Shown piece after piece: positions 43,949-53,105 of a stretch of DNA of 64,000 bases. A program made the position numbers and the translations under genes. This stretch comes from Thiomonas intermedia (GTDB lineage Bacteria; Pseudomonadota; Gammaproteobacteria; Burkholderiales; Burkholderiaceae_C). The notes under the pieces were generated by a model. That model worked only from the letters and a program-made list of their open reading frames with translations. It was not told the DNA's origin and ran no database searches. Each line of letters begins with the position of its first letter. Within the stretch, counting starts at the first letter, position 1. The stretch is taken from positions 95,380-159,379 of the forward strand of contig DZDA01000001.1 in assembly GCA_022730375.1 (NCBI GenBank). Reading direction: 5' to 3'.

Positions 43949-44311
43949 ATGACCACAATGGGCGCCTTGACCACACACATTCTCGACACCGCGCATGGAC
44001 GGCCCGCTGCTGCCGTGCAGATTGATCTGTATGCATTGCAAGGCACAGGGTGGGTGCTGCTGCGCTCCATGCGGACCAACGCCGACGGGCGTTGCGATGC
44101 GCCGCTGTTGCAAAACGCCGATCTGCAGCCCGGAAGATACCGGCTGGTGTTCCAGATCGGCGCTTATTTCAGGGCGCTGGGCCTGACCCTGCCGCAGCCG
44201 CCCTTTCTCGATCAGATTCCCCTGGAGTTCGGCGTAGCCGATGCGCAGCAGCACTATCACGTGCCCTTGCTGGTGTCGCCCTGGAGTTATTCGACTTATC
44301 GCGGCAGCTGA
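43949..44311 (+). CDS. uraH: 5-hydroxyisourate hydrolase (transthyretin-like)
   Basis: A 120-residue transthyretin-fold enzyme that converts 5-hydroxyisourate to OHCU. Active-site landmarks are THILDTAHGRPA near the N-terminus with the catalytic His, the RTNADGRC segment, and the C-terminal signature SPWSYSTYRGS. The first ATG is used; a second ATG three codons on is possible. It is the first gene of the + strand half of the urate locus. Confidence 0.93.
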   Translation: MTTMGALTTHILDTAHGRPAAAVQIDLYALQGTGWVLLRSMRTNADGRCDAPLLQNADLQPGRYRLVFQIGAYFRALGLTLPQPPFLDQIPLEFGVADAQQHYHVPLLVSPWSYSTYRGS

Positions 44312-44442
44312 TACAGCCCGCAGCCGCTTGAACCAGGATCGCCGCAGTGCGGTGCGCCATTGCAGATGGCACGCGATCCGACAGACTTTCGCAGAGCCTG
44401 CCGTGGCGGAAGTCGAATTCATATGACCTTTTAGGAGACGTC

Positions 44443-45648
44443 ATGATGAGCGACTTGATGACCACCATCCTGCCCTACGCCATGAACTGGGCCGATCTGC
44501 TGCTGCGCTGGCTGCACGTCATTGTGGCGATTGCCTGGATTGGTTCTTCGTTTTATTTCGTCTGGCTCGACAACAGCCTGGAGAAGCCCACCGACCCGGA
44601 GCTGAAGGCCAGGGGAGTGGATGGGGAGCTGTGGGCGGTGCATGGCGGGGGCTTCTACAACCCGCAGAAATACATGGTCGCGCCGAAGAACCTGCCGCAG
44701 CATTTGCACTGGTTCTATTGGGAGAGCTATTCCACCTGGCTATCGGGGTTTGCTCTGCTCTGCGTGCTTTACTTCTATCACGCCGGCATTTTCATCGTCG
44801 ATCCGCGGGTGTTTGCCTGGAGTTCGCCTGGGTACGCGGTGGCGGCCATGCTGGGCTTTCTGGTCGTTGGCTGGCTGGTCTATGACGGGATCTGCCGCGT
44901 GTTCGGTCAAGGCAAGAAGGGCGACCTCACGGTGGGCATTCTGGTCGCGGTGTATGTGGTCATTGCGGCCTGGCTGGCTTGCCATCTGTTTGCCGGGCGG
45001 GCGGCGTTTCTGATCATCGGCGCCATGCTCGGCAGCTCAATGAGCGCCAATGTGTTCTTCTGGATCATCCCCGGTCAGCGCCGGGTGGTGGCGGCCATGC
45101 GCGCTGGCCAGACGCCCGACCCGATGGATGGCAAGCGCGGCAAGCAGCGCAGCGTGCACAACACCTACTTCACCCTGCCAGTGCTGTTCGCCATGCTGTC
45201 CAACCATTACAGCTTCGTGTATGACGCGCCGAACAACTGGCTGGTGCTGGTGCTGATGATGCTGGCCGGCGCGCTCATCCGCCAGTTCTTCGTGCTCAAA
45301 CACAAAGGCGCCTGGAAGTGGCAATACTGGATCGTGGGTGGCGGCCTCATTCTGGCCGTGGCCGTGGCGCTCGCGCCCAAGCCGCAGCCTTCGCTGACCA
45401 ACGCGGCGCCGGTGACGTTCGCGCAGGTGCAGCACATCGTGCAGGAACGCTGCCTGTTGTGTCACTCCGGTGCGGCGGCCAGTAAGGGCGTGCGTCTGGA
45501 TTCGGCGCCGGACATCGTCAGTCACGCGCAGGCCATTTATCAGCAGGTCGTGGTGCTCAAGGCCATGCCGCTGAACAACGCCACGCAGATGACCGATCTG
45601 GAGCGTGTCGAAATCGGGCAGTGGATCAAGGACGGTGCCAAGCCCTGA
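44443..45648 (+). CDS. puuD: Membrane-bound urate hydroxylase with cytochrome c domain
   Basis: A 401-residue protein: eight or so membrane helices in the first 300 residues, starting with WLHVIVAIAWIGSSFYFVWLD, and a C-terminal cytochrome c domain with the heme site CLLCH at residues 337-341. PuuD oxidises urate to 5-hydroxyisourate and passes electrons to the respiratory chain instead of making hydrogen peroxide as uricase does. The ATG pair at 44443 follows AGGAG. It lies 131 bases after uraH. Confidence 0.93.
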   Translation: MMSDLMTTILPYAMNWADLLLRWLHVIVAIAWIGSSFYFVWLDNSLEKPTDPELKARGVDGELWAVHGGGFYNPQKYMVAPKNLPQHLHWFYWESYSTWLSGFALLCVLYFYHAGIFIVDPRVFAWSSPGYAVAAMLGFLVVGWLVYDGICRVFGQGKKGDLTVGILVAVYVVIAAWLACHLFAGRAAFLIIGAMLGSSMSANVFFWIIPGQRRVVAAMRAGQTPDPMDGKRGKQRSVHNTYFTLPVLFAMLSNHYSFVYDAPNNWLVLVLMMLAGALIRQFFVLKHKGAWKWQYWIVGGGLILAVAVALAPKPQPSLTNAAPVTFAQVQHIVQERCLLCHSGAAASKGVRLDSAPDIVSHAQAIYQQVVVLKAMPLNNATQMTDLERVEIGQWIKDGAKP

Positions 45649-45719
45649 GCCGGTGCCAAACCCTGAGCCAGCGCTTTGATCCGTTCGCCGCGACATAGAA
45701 CAACCCACAGGAGACCCCC

Positions 45720-47168
45720 ATGAACCCAGCCATCGCTCCGGCGGTAACTGAAAACGCGCCTCATCCGGTTGATGAAGTTTTGCCTGCTGGCAAGCTGGTG
45801 GCGCTGGGCATCCAGCATGTGCTGGTCATGTATGCGGGCGCCGTGGCGGTGCCGCTGATCATCGGCTCGGCGCTGAAGCTGCCGGTGGAGCAGATCGCGT
45901 TGCTCATCACTGCCGATCTGTTCATCTGCGGGGTGACCAGCATCATTCAATCGCTCGGGCTCACTCCCTGGTTCGGCATTCGCATGCCGGTGATGATGGG
46001 CATGACCTTCGCCTCGGTCACGCCGATGATCGCCATCGCCACCACGCCCGGTATGGGTCTGCAGGACATCTTCGGCGCCATCATCGCCGCAGGCGTATTC
46101 GGGCTACTGATCGTGCCCTTTGCCTGCCGCCTGATGGGCATGTTTCCGCCTGTGGTCACTGGCTCGGTCATCACCATCATCGGCATTTCGCTCATGCAGG
46201 TCGGCATTCAGTGGGCCGTCGGCGGGGCGTGGCTCAAACCCATGATTGCCGATCCTTCAGCGCACGCGGCCGCAGGCAGCCTAGTGCCCAACCCGGCCTA
46301 TGCCTCGATGGAAAACCTGGGCATCGCCCTGTTCGTGCTGGTGGTCATTCTGTTCATCAGCAAATTCGGCCGCAGCTTCCTGAAAAACATTTCGGTGCTG
46401 ATCGGTCTGGTGCTCGGCAGCGTGGCGGCCGCCTTGCTGGGGGTGATGCATTTCGATCAGGTCGCCAAGGCCGATGCTTTCCATCTGGTCATGCCGTTTC
46501 AGTTTGGTGCGCCGCAATTCGCTATAGGCCCGATCGTGACCCTGTGCGTGGTGGAGCTGGTGGTGTTCGTCGAATCGGCCGGCATGTTTTTCGCGCTGGG
46601 CGACATTGTTGGGCGCAAGGTGGGTCGCACCGAGCTGGGGCGCGGTCTGCGGGTCGATGCTTTGGGCACCATTCTGGCCGGCATGTTCAACACCTTTCCC
46701 ACCACCTCGTTTTCGCAGAACATCGGCCTGGTGGGCATGACCGGCGTGCGCAGCCGCTGGGTGACGGTGACCGGCGGCGTCATCATGCTGCTGCTTGGGC
46801 TGATGCCCAAGCTGGGGGCGCTGGTGGCGGCCATCCCCCAGCCTGTGCTGGGCGGTACCGGTATCGCCATGTTCGGCATGGTGGCGGCGACGGGCATCCG
46901 CATCCTCAGCGAAGTCGATTACAAGAACAATCGCAACAATCTGCTCATCGTCGCCCTGGGCATCGGCTTTGGCATGATTCCTTTGGTGGCGCCGCAGTTT
47001 TTCATCCACTTCCCCGAAGTCCTCGCGCCCATGCTGCATAGCGGCATTCTGCTCACTGCCGTGGTGGCGTTTTTGCTCAATGCCTACTTCAACGGATTCG
47101 GCGCACTGGATGCCAAGGGCCTTCGGGATCGGGAACACGCGGCAGAAGACGGGGCCAAATTGCGCTGA
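45720..47168 (+). CDS. NCS2-family xanthine/urate permease
   Basis: A 482-residue nucleobase:cation symporter-2 protein with about 14 helices. The NCS2 signature region FVESAGMFFALGDIVGRKVG and FNTFPTTSFSQNIGLVGMTG is intact. IQHVLVMYAGAVAVPLIIG marks the first helix. Its place after puuD and its family point to uptake of urate or xanthine. GGAG lies upstream of the start. Confidence 0.92.
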   Translation: MNPAIAPAVTENAPHPVDEVLPAGKLVALGIQHVLVMYAGAVAVPLIIGSALKLPVEQIALLITADLFICGVTSIIQSLGLTPWFGIRMPVMMGMTFASVTPMIAIATTPGMGLQDIFGAIIAAGVFGLLIVPFACRLMGMFPPVVTGSVITIIGISLMQVGIQWAVGGAWLKPMIADPSAHAAAGSLVPNPAYASMENLGIALFVLVVILFISKFGRSFLKNISVLIGLVLGSVAAALLGVMHFDQVAKADAFHLVMPFQFGAPQFAIGPIVTLCVVELVVFVESAGMFFALGDIVGRKVGRTELGRGLRVDALGTILAGMFNTFPTTSFSQNIGLVGMTGVRSRWVTVTGGVIMLLLGLMPKLGALVAAIPQPVLGGTGIAMFGMVAATGIRILSEVDYKNNRNNLLIVALGIGFGMIPLVAPQFFIHFPEVLAPMLHSGILLTAVVAFLLNAYFNGFGALDAKGLRDREHAAEDGAKLR

Positions 47169-47250
47169 TGGCCCGCGCGGCCCTGGCTGCAGATTCGCGG
47201 GTTTGCTCTGCTATGGTTCAGGAGACCACAATCCCTGACGCGTTACCCGG

Positions 47251-48033
47251 ATGCATCTTCTCGTTCTCGACGTTGGCAATACCCGGCTGAAATGGGGGCT
47301 CTATGCGCGCCCGCAACGCAACGCGGAGTTGCTCGCCGGTGGGGCCATGCTGCTGGAAGAGGTCGATCAACTCAGCCGCGTGCTGGCCGCACAGCCTCGC
47401 GCCGAGCGGGTGATCGGTTGTGCCGTTGCGGGTGCGGTGGTCACCGCGCGGGTGTGCGCCGAGCTCGATGTGCTTGGGCTGCGCTGCAACTGGATCACCG
47501 CGCAGGCTGAACAATGCGGACTGCGCAACAGCTATGCCGTGCCCTCATTGCTGGGCGCGGATCGTTGGGCGGCGCAACTGGGCGCGCGCCAGCGCGTGTC
47601 CGATCAGGCGGCGATGGTCATCAGCGTGGGTACGGCCGTCACCGTCGATTGCCTCAGCCGCGAAGGGGTGTTCATCGGCGGCATCATCCTGCCGGGCTTT
47701 GGGTTGATGCTCAAAGCGCTGGAGATGGGCACGGCAGGGCTGCGCGTGCCCGAAGGCGACATCACGGAATTTCCTACCAATACCAGCGATGCCTTGATGA
47801 CCGGCGGCGCCTTGGCCATTGCTGGGGCGGCGCGGCAGATGCATGCCCGTCTGCAAGCGCGGGAACCGGGCGAGGTGGTTGTGCTGCTGACCGGAGGCGC
47901 GGCGCCCAAGCTGCGCGACGCACTGGGGTTGCCGCATCAACATGTCGAACATCTGGTGTTCGAAGGCCTGCTGTGCATCGCGGCGCAGCAGGCGATTTCT
48001 TTACAAGCTCTGAGCCCGGATCAAAGCACGTAG
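47251..48033 (+). CDS. coaX: Type III pantothenate kinase
   Basis: A 260-residue ASKHA-fold kinase that phosphorylates pantothenate in the first step of coenzyme A synthesis. Motifs visible are [11 protein letters not shown] (phosphate 1), [23 protein letters not shown] (phosphate 2) and [11 protein letters not shown]. It overlaps the convergent hslU end by 13 bases. Type III kinases are the usual form in this group of bacteria and are not inhibited by CoA. Confidence 0.95.
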   Translation: MHLLVLDVGNTRLKWGLYARPQRNAELLAGGAMLLEEVDQLSRVLAAQPRAERVIGCAVAGAVVTARVCAELDVLGLRCNWITAQAEQCGLRNSYAVPSLLGADRWAAQLGARQRVSDQAAMVISVGTAVTVDCLSREGVFIGGIILPGFGLMLKALEMGTAGLRVPEGDITEFPTNTSDALMTGGALAIAGAARQMHARLQAREPGEVVVLLTGGAAPKLRDALGLPHQHVEHLVFEGLLCIAAQQAISLQALSPDQST

Positions 48034-49349
48034 CGCGACAGATCTTCGTCGCGGGCGATGTCGCCCAGACGTTCGTTGACCATCGCCGCATCGACTTTCA
48101 CGGCGCTGTGCTGCGCACCGTCGGCGTGAAACGACACCTCTTCGAGCAACCGCTCCATCACCGTGTGCAGCCGCCGCGCGCCGATGTTCTCGGTCTTTTC
48201 GTTCACCTGAAATGCCACTTCCGCCATGCGGCGAATACCGTCGGCGGTGAACTCGACCTGCACGCCGTCGGTGGCGAGCAACGCCGCGTACTGCTTGGTC
48301 AGGCTGGCGTCGGTGCTGGTGAGAATGGCCTCGAAATCGGCAACCGAGAGAGACTCCAGTTCCACCCGGATGGGGAAGCGGCCCTGCAGTTCGGGAATCA
48401 GGTCGGAAGGTTTGGCGACGTGAAAGGCCCCGCTGGCGATGAACAGAATGTGGTCGGTGCGCACCATGCCGTATTTGGTGCTCACCGTCGTGCCTTCCAC
48501 CAGCGGCAGCAGATCGCGCTGTACGCCCTGGCGCGACACATCGGCGCCCTGGGTGTCGCTGCGCGAGGCGACCTTGTCGATCTCGTCAAGGAACACAATG
48601 CCGTTCTGCTCCACCGCGCGCAGCGCGTCGGCTTTGATCTCGTCCTCGTTCACCAGCTTGGACGCCTCTTCGTCGATCAGCAGCTTCTGCGCTTCGCGCA
48701 CCGTCACCTTGCGCGTTTTGCTGCGCGTCTGGCCCATATTGGCGAACATCGAACGGATCTGCTCGGTCATGTCCTCCATGCCGGGCGGGCCCATGATGTC
48801 CACGCTGGCAGGGTGTACTGCAAGGTCGATCTCGATCTCCTTGTCATCGAGCTGGCCCTCGCGCAGGCGCTTGCGCAGCATTTGGCGTGTGGGATTGGTC
48901 TCGGTGACCGATGCCGCGTGGCCGCTGGAGTCCGCCGGTGCGGGCAGCAGCACGTCGAGAATGCGGTCTTCCGCGCGGTCTTCGGCGCGGGTGCGTTGCT
49001 GGCGCATGGCGGTCTCGCGCGCCAGCTTCACCGCAGCCTCCATCAGGTCGCGGATGATGGTGTCCACATCGCGACCGACATAGCCCACTTCGGTGAACTT
49101 GGTGGCCTCGACCTTGATGAACGGCGCGTCGGCCAGCTTGGCCAGACGGCGCGCAATCTCTGTTTTGCCCACGCCGGTAGGGCCGATCATCAGAATGTTT
49201 TTTGGGGTGATTTCGTGCCGCAGCGGCTCGGCCACCTGCTGCCGGCGCCAGCGGTTGCGCAGGGCGATGGCCACCGCCTGCTTGGCCTTGGCTTGGCCGA
49301 TGACAAAACGGTCGAGCTCGGAGACGATTTCTCGGGGAGTCATATTCAT
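48021..49349 (-). CDS. hslU: ATP-dependent protease ATPase subunit HslU
   Basis: A 442-residue AAA+ unfoldase. It has [15 protein letters not shown] (Walker A), the Walker B region [11 protein letters not shown], and the C-terminal signature SRYVL that docks into HslV. It unfolds substrates and feeds them to the HslV peptidase. The ATG at 49349 ([13 protein letters not shown]) has GGTGAG upstream; a GTG four codons earlier overlaps hslV and is also possible. Confidence 0.95.
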   Translation of the reverse strand: MNMTPREIVSELDRFVIGQAKAKQAVAIALRNRWRRQQVAEPLRHEITPKNILMIGPTGVGKTEIARRLAKLADAPFIKVEATKFTEVGYVGRDVDTIIRDLMEAAVKLARETAMRQQRTRAEDRAEDRILDVLLPAPADSSGHAASVTETNPTRQMLRKRLREGQLDDKEIEIDLAVHPASVDIMGPPGMEDMTEQIRSMFANMGQTRSKTRKVTVREAQKLLIDEEASKLVNEDEIKADALRAVEQNGIVFLDEIDKVASRSDTQGADVSRQGVQRDLLPLVEGTTVSTKYGMVRTDHILFIASGAFHVAKPSDLIPELQGRFPIRVELESLSVADFEAILTSTDASLTKQYAALLATDGVQVEFTADGIRRMAEVAFQVNEKTENIGARRLHTVMERLLEEVSFHADGAQHSAVKVDAAMVNERLGDIARDEDLSRYVL

Positions 49350-49353
49350 GGTG

Positions 49354-49893
49354 TTACTCACCCAGGGTTTCGATGGTGTGCGACTGGTTGGTGTAAATGC
49401 AGATATCTCCCGCGATCTGCAGTGATTGGGCCACGATCTCGCGCGGGGTCAGCGTGGTGTGTTCGAGCAAGGCTCGGGCGGCCGACTGGGCGTAGGCCCC
49501 GCCGGAACCAATGGCGACGATGCCGTATTCGGGCTCGAGCACATCGCCATTGCCGGTGATGACGAGCGAGTGCTCGGCATCCGCCACCGAGAGCATCGCT
49601 TCCAGGCGGCGCAGCATGCGGTCGGTGCGCCAGTCTTTGGCCAGTTCGACCGCGCTGCGCAACAACTGCCCCTGGTGCTTCTCCAGCTTGGCCTCGAAGC
49701 GCTCGAACAGCGTGAAGGCATCGGCCGTTCCCCCGGCAAAACCGGCCAGAATCTGGTTGTTGTAGAGCCTGCGCACTTTTCGTGCAGTGGATTTGACGAC
49801 GATGTTGCCGAGGGTCACTTGCCCGTCGCCGCCCAGGGCCACGGTAGCGCCGCGGCGCACGCTGAGTATGGTGGTGCCGTGATATTGATCCAT
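49354..49893 (-). CDS. hslV: ATP-dependent protease proteolytic subunit HslV
   Basis: A 179-residue proteasome-like peptidase. After removal of the short leader (MDQYHG) the catalytic Thr begins [20 protein letters not shown]. It assembles in two hexameric rings with HslU caps. The start at 49893 was chosen because the upstream open frame codes for unrelated residues. It overlaps or abuts hslU in a standard operon. Confidence 0.95.
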   Translation of the reverse strand: MDQYHGTTILSVRRGATVALGGDGQVTLGNIVVKSTARKVRRLYNNQILAGFAGGTADAFTLFERFEAKLEKHQGQLLRSAVELAKDWRTDRMLRRLEAMLSVADAEHSLVITGNGDVLEPEYGIVAIGSGGAYAQSAARALLEHTTLTPREIVAQSLQIAGDICIYTNQSHTIETLGE

Positions 49894-49931
49894 GCCGGGA
49901 TGTAAGGGTGGGAGTAGAAAACTCAAGAGGC

Positions 49932-49963
49932 GGCAGTGCGGCAACCCGGCAGTGCGGCAACCC
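49932..49963. repeat. Perfect 16-bp tandem duplication upstream of hslV
   Basis: GGCAGTGCGGCAACCC occurs at 49932-49947 and again immediately at 49948-49963, in the gap between hslV and the STAS gene. The two copies are identical. It may be a recent slippage product or a spaced pair of regulator half-sites. Confidence 0.7.
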
Positions 49964-49990
49964 CTTTGCCGCGGCCGGACGGCTCCGGGG

Positions 49991-50011
49991 GGATTCGTTC
50001 ACACCCTCTCA
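49991..50011 (+). repeat. Copy C of the dispersed repeat, overlapping a stop codon
   Basis: GGATTCGTTCACACCCTCTCA ends in TCA, the reverse complement of the TGA that stops the STAS-domain gene. It matches copy B at all but two of 21 positions, although the two sit about 7 kb apart beside unrelated genes. Confidence 0.65.
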
Positions 50012-51979
50012 GTCGCGACGCAGCTGAATGAGGGCGTGCTCGTGCAGGCCGAGAATGCTGAACAGACCGGCGATCAGCCGGTGTACGCCGGTGAATTGCA
50101 GGGTCTTGCCCTGATCGTGTTGCATCATGGCCCAGTTGAGCAGGGCACCTGCGCTCGAAAAATCGATACGGCGCAACTGGCGCAGGGAAATGCTCATCTG
50201 TTCATGCGCTTTGGCCGCCTGCTCCAGCGGGTTCAGAAAGTCGCTTGAACTGCCGAGAATATCGCCGCTGAGATGCAACTGTGCCGAACGCGAGCCGCCA
50301 TTGCCCAACACGGAATTCGGACTGACCCCGGAGTTCTGAAACTCAGCCGGGCCTGTGGATGCCTCAGGCGCTGCGTTGCCGTCCACGCCGACGAGTTCGA
50401 CTCTGGCGCGGCTGGCCTCCCAGGTCGGAGGCGAGATTTCGTAGGTCACGCAGTAGTCGAGCGCGATGGCGTCGAAATCGTCCTGCTGGTTGACCAAGCG
50501 CAGCAACTCCAGACGCAAGGCCCACCATTGCGGATCGGCCTCGCGCTGCATGGCGGGCGCCTGCGCCTGGCAAAGGGACAGCAGCGTATTCGCGCCGTGC
50601 AGGGTGACTGTGCAGGCGGTGTTGTTGATCGTTTTCAGCGACGCGACCAGTGTGGGCAAGGCGGTTGGCGCTATGGTGCGCACTTCCTCGAAGCTCAATT
50701 CGAGGGCCGACGGCGTTTTGAGCAGCAGCTTGCGCAAACGTTCGGCCTGGACGGCATCGACCGATGCAGAAAATACCAACGAGGGTTTGAAGTTGTTTGG
50801 CGCAGGCGCAGGCGCGGCCGCCGCGGCCGTCGCGGGCAGGCCGTCTTCGGCCATCGGTGCCGAGGTCTGAAAGCGGCTGACGAAATCGACCACCAGGGCC
50901 TCGAACTTGTCGATCTGACCCGAGGCGCGGAACAGGTCAAACAGCGCCAGCCAGAGCTCTTTCTCGGAACCCAGATCCTGCGAGTTGGAAATGGCGTCGC
51001 GCAAGGCCGACTCGGCGGCGACATCATCGCCGTTGGCGAAGTCCATCACCGCCTGATCGAACAGGGGATTGGAGCTCAGAGCCTCGTGCACTTCCACGGC
51101 AAAGAAGGCGCTGGGCATGAAGTCATTGCTCGATCGCAGCCAACTGTCGCCCGAGGGCGCCGAGGTGTGCGGCGGCAGAGCGTCTGCGCTCAATCGAGTG
51201 GCTGCGGCCAGCGTGGGCTGCTCGTCGAACGGCACGGCAGCCGGTTGCGACTTACGCACATGCGCTGGCGGAACACTGGGCACGAAGGGGACGGTTGGGG
51301 CGTAGCCAACAGGCGGTTGTGTTGGTTGTTCACCCGGCGCCGTGGTCGGGCCGGACTGCGACGGCACACCGGTCGTGGGTTGAGTCGTCAGACCGCCTGG
51401 CTGGGTGATCAATGTGGTATCGGCATAGGCCGTGTCCACCTTGAAGTGCATCGGTCCGGTCGTTTGCGACTCGGGCGACAGTGTCCCTGCCGTGAGGGAT
51501 GGGGGCGCGAAGGTGGGAGGTGGTTTAGCCTGTGATGGCTGGAAGCTTTGGGGTGGCAGACTCTGGGGATGAGATCGGGCCGCGGGCGCTGGCATCTGCC
51601 GCGTGACCGGTGCGCGACTGCGAGTTGCGGGGGAGGCGTGATCGCCCGCCATCGATTTTTCGATCTCGTTGATTTTTCGCAGGGTTTCGTCCCGGTCGTG
51701 CACCGGGGCGGGTTGGGACGTCAGCTCGGGAACATTGGTCTGCAGGCTGTCATCCATGCCCAGATCGGTGGCCTCGCGTCTGCGAAGCTTGCGCAGGCCG
51801 TCGAGCTCGCGTTTGCGGATGAAATCGTCCTGACGCTTCTGGTCCTCGCGGGCCTTGACCCGGGCGAGGTTCTCATGCTCTTGAAGGGCCTGTTCGTCGG
51901 TCAGCGACCAGTCGCGGGTCGGGTTCTTGACGAAAGAACCCACTCGCTTCCAGAAACCGCCTGAATCAGAACTGCTCAT
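50009..51979 (-). CDS. STAS-domain protein with long disordered region
   Basis: A 656-residue protein. The first 110 residues are charged and probably helical (ENLARVKAREDQKRQDDFIRK), followed by a Pro/Thr/Gln-rich disordered region to about residue 270. Then comes a helical part (LFDQAVMDFANGDDVAAES, about residues 320-380). Two STAS-like segments (about 405-475 and 565-650) close it; the last holds RRIDFSSAGALLNWAM, the typical STAS helix start. This protein is regularly found beside hslV and dksA in Burkholderiales. Function unknown; a scaffold or anti-sigma-antagonist-like role is inference. Confidence 0.7.
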   Translation of the reverse strand: MSSSDSGGFWKRVGSFVKNPTRDWSLTDEQALQEHENLARVKAREDQKRQDDFIRKRELDGLRKLRRREATDLGMDDSLQTNVPELTSQPAPVHDRDETLRKINEIEKSMAGDHASPATRSRAPVTRQMPAPAARSHPQSLPPQSFQPSQAKPPPTFAPPSLTAGTLSPESQTTGPMHFKVDTAYADTTLITQPGGLTTQPTTGVPSQSGPTTAPGEQPTQPPVGYAPTVPFVPSVPPAHVRKSQPAAVPFDEQPTLAAATRLSADALPPHTSAPSGDSWLRSSNDFMPSAFFAVEVHEALSSNPLFDQAVMDFANGDDVAAESALRDAISNSQDLGSEKELWLALFDLFRASGQIDKFEALVVDFVSRFQTSAPMAEDGLPATAAAAAPAPAPNNFKPSLVFSASVDAVQAERLRKLLLKTPSALELSFEEVRTIAPTALPTLVASLKTINNTACTVTLHGANTLLSLCQAQAPAMQREADPQWWALRLELLRLVNQQDDFDAIALDYCVTYEISPPTWEASRARVELVGVDGNAAPEASTGPAEFQNSGVSPNSVLGNGGSRSAQLHLSGDILGSSSDFLNPLEQAAKAHEQMSISLRQLRRIDFSSAGALLNWAMMQHDQGKTLQFTGVHRLIAGLFSILGLHEHALIQLRRD

Positions 51980-52031
51980 GCCTGAGTTGCCCGGAAATCG
52001 CGCCTGCCGCAGGGAGGCGGCAGATCATCAG

Positions 52032-52805
52032 TCAATCGTTGAACATTTTCTGCTTGAGCTCGCGGCGCTGCTGCGCTTCGAGTGACAGGGTGGCCGTCGG
52101 CCGGGCCAGCAGACGGCCGATGCCGATGGGCTCGCCCGTTTCTTCGCACCAGCCGTAGTCGCCGCTTTCGATGCGCTGCAGGGACTGATCGATTTTTTTC
52201 AGCAGCTTGCGCTCACGGTCACGGGTGCGCAACTCCAGCGCATGCTCTTCTTCTATGGTGGCGCGATCAGCCGGATCGGGGACCAGCAGCGTGTCTTCGC
52301 GCAGATGCTCGGTGGTTTCGCCCGCGCTCTTGATCAGATCGTCGCGCATGGTGCTGAGCAGACGCTTGAAGTAGTCGAGCTGGACTTCGTTCATGTACTC
52401 GGCCTCGGGCATGGCCAGCAGCTCTTGCTCGGTCAGTTCGGAGGCAGACTTGTGCTTCCAGGCATTGGCATGCTTGGGGTCGGATTTTCTGGGGGTGGGT
52501 TCGATGGTTGTGCTGCTCATGGAACTTCTGTCGAGTCGGATAGGTTCCGGCGACCCCATGGCCGCCGACAAGGGTTTTGAGGCGTGGAGTTTACTCACGC
52601 CAGAAGAAGATGAGCGCCGAAGCGCCGGGGAAGGTGTTGCTTTTTTGGCAGGTGCGGCAAAGACGACCGGCGCAGCCTGCGCCGCCTCAACGACTGGTGC
52701 AGCCTTGGTCTTGGCGGCGACTGGTTTGACTGCGGGTATTTTGTCTGCTGCCGCAGGCTTGCTCTTGCCTGGGGCTGCGACTGCTTTTTGAGACGACTTG
52801 ACCAC
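52032..52805 (-). CDS. dksA: RNA polymerase-binding regulator DksA, long N-terminal form with degenerate zinc finger
   Basis: A 257-residue protein whose C-terminal 140 residues are DksA. The coiled-coil tip DPADRA is kept (Asp177, Asp180, Ala182), matching the residues through which DksA acts with ppGpp in the polymerase channel. Of the four zinc-finger cysteines only Cys220 (GWCEETGEP) remains; the others are Thr, Ser and Ala, as is common for DksA in this class. The first 110 residues are an Ala/Pro/Lys-rich tail. I set the start at the GTG at 52805 because GGGAGGA lies five bases before it; an ATG eight codons upstream lacks such a site. Confidence 0.85.
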   Translation of the reverse strand: MVKSSQKAVAAPGKSKPAAADKIPAVKPVAAKTKAAPVVEAAQAAPVVFAAPAKKATPSPALRRSSSSGVSKLHASKPLSAAMGSPEPIRLDRSSMSSTTIEPTPRKSDPKHANAWKHKSASELTEQELLAMPEAEYMNEVQLDYFKRLLSTMRDDLIKSAGETTEHLREDTLLVPDPADRATIEEEHALELRTRDRERKLLKKIDQSLQRIESGDYGWCEETGEPIGIGRLLARPTATLSLEAQQRRELKQKMFND

Positions 52806-53105
52806 GAAAATCCTCCCGAACTTTCCCATCCGACGGCCCATCGCCGCCTGATTTGCTGCATGGCTCGGCACGGACAAAGTGAATTCGTCGTGCGCTGACC
52901 GATCACTGATTTGAGCGTGTGGAGCCGCCCTTAACCGGACTTGCTCCCGAATTTCACCCCGCTCTTGGCATCATGCCTTTGCTGTGCCGGGACGCAGCAC
53001 AACCCAACTGTCCCCCAACTGCGTTTTGTCGTGCGAGCTGTCATGCGGGCTGGCCACTGCCAAAACCGCCCGATTCTATTCATTTCGGGTGGCAAGGCAA
53101 ATGCA
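52806..53105. other. Gene-free leader region of dksA
   Basis: This 300-base gap between the COG0523 gene and dksA carries the dksA ribosome site (reverse complement of 52811-52817). An 8-base direct repeat CCCAACTG occurs at 53002-53009 and 53013-53020. I see no convincing promoter, terminator with T-tract or small gene. Confidence 0.5.

Noticed and set aside
47514..49559. Open reading frame of 681 codons on the + strand
   Set aside because: It runs through coaX in another frame and antisense to hslU and hslV, whose products are certain. The composition is that of a shadow frame.
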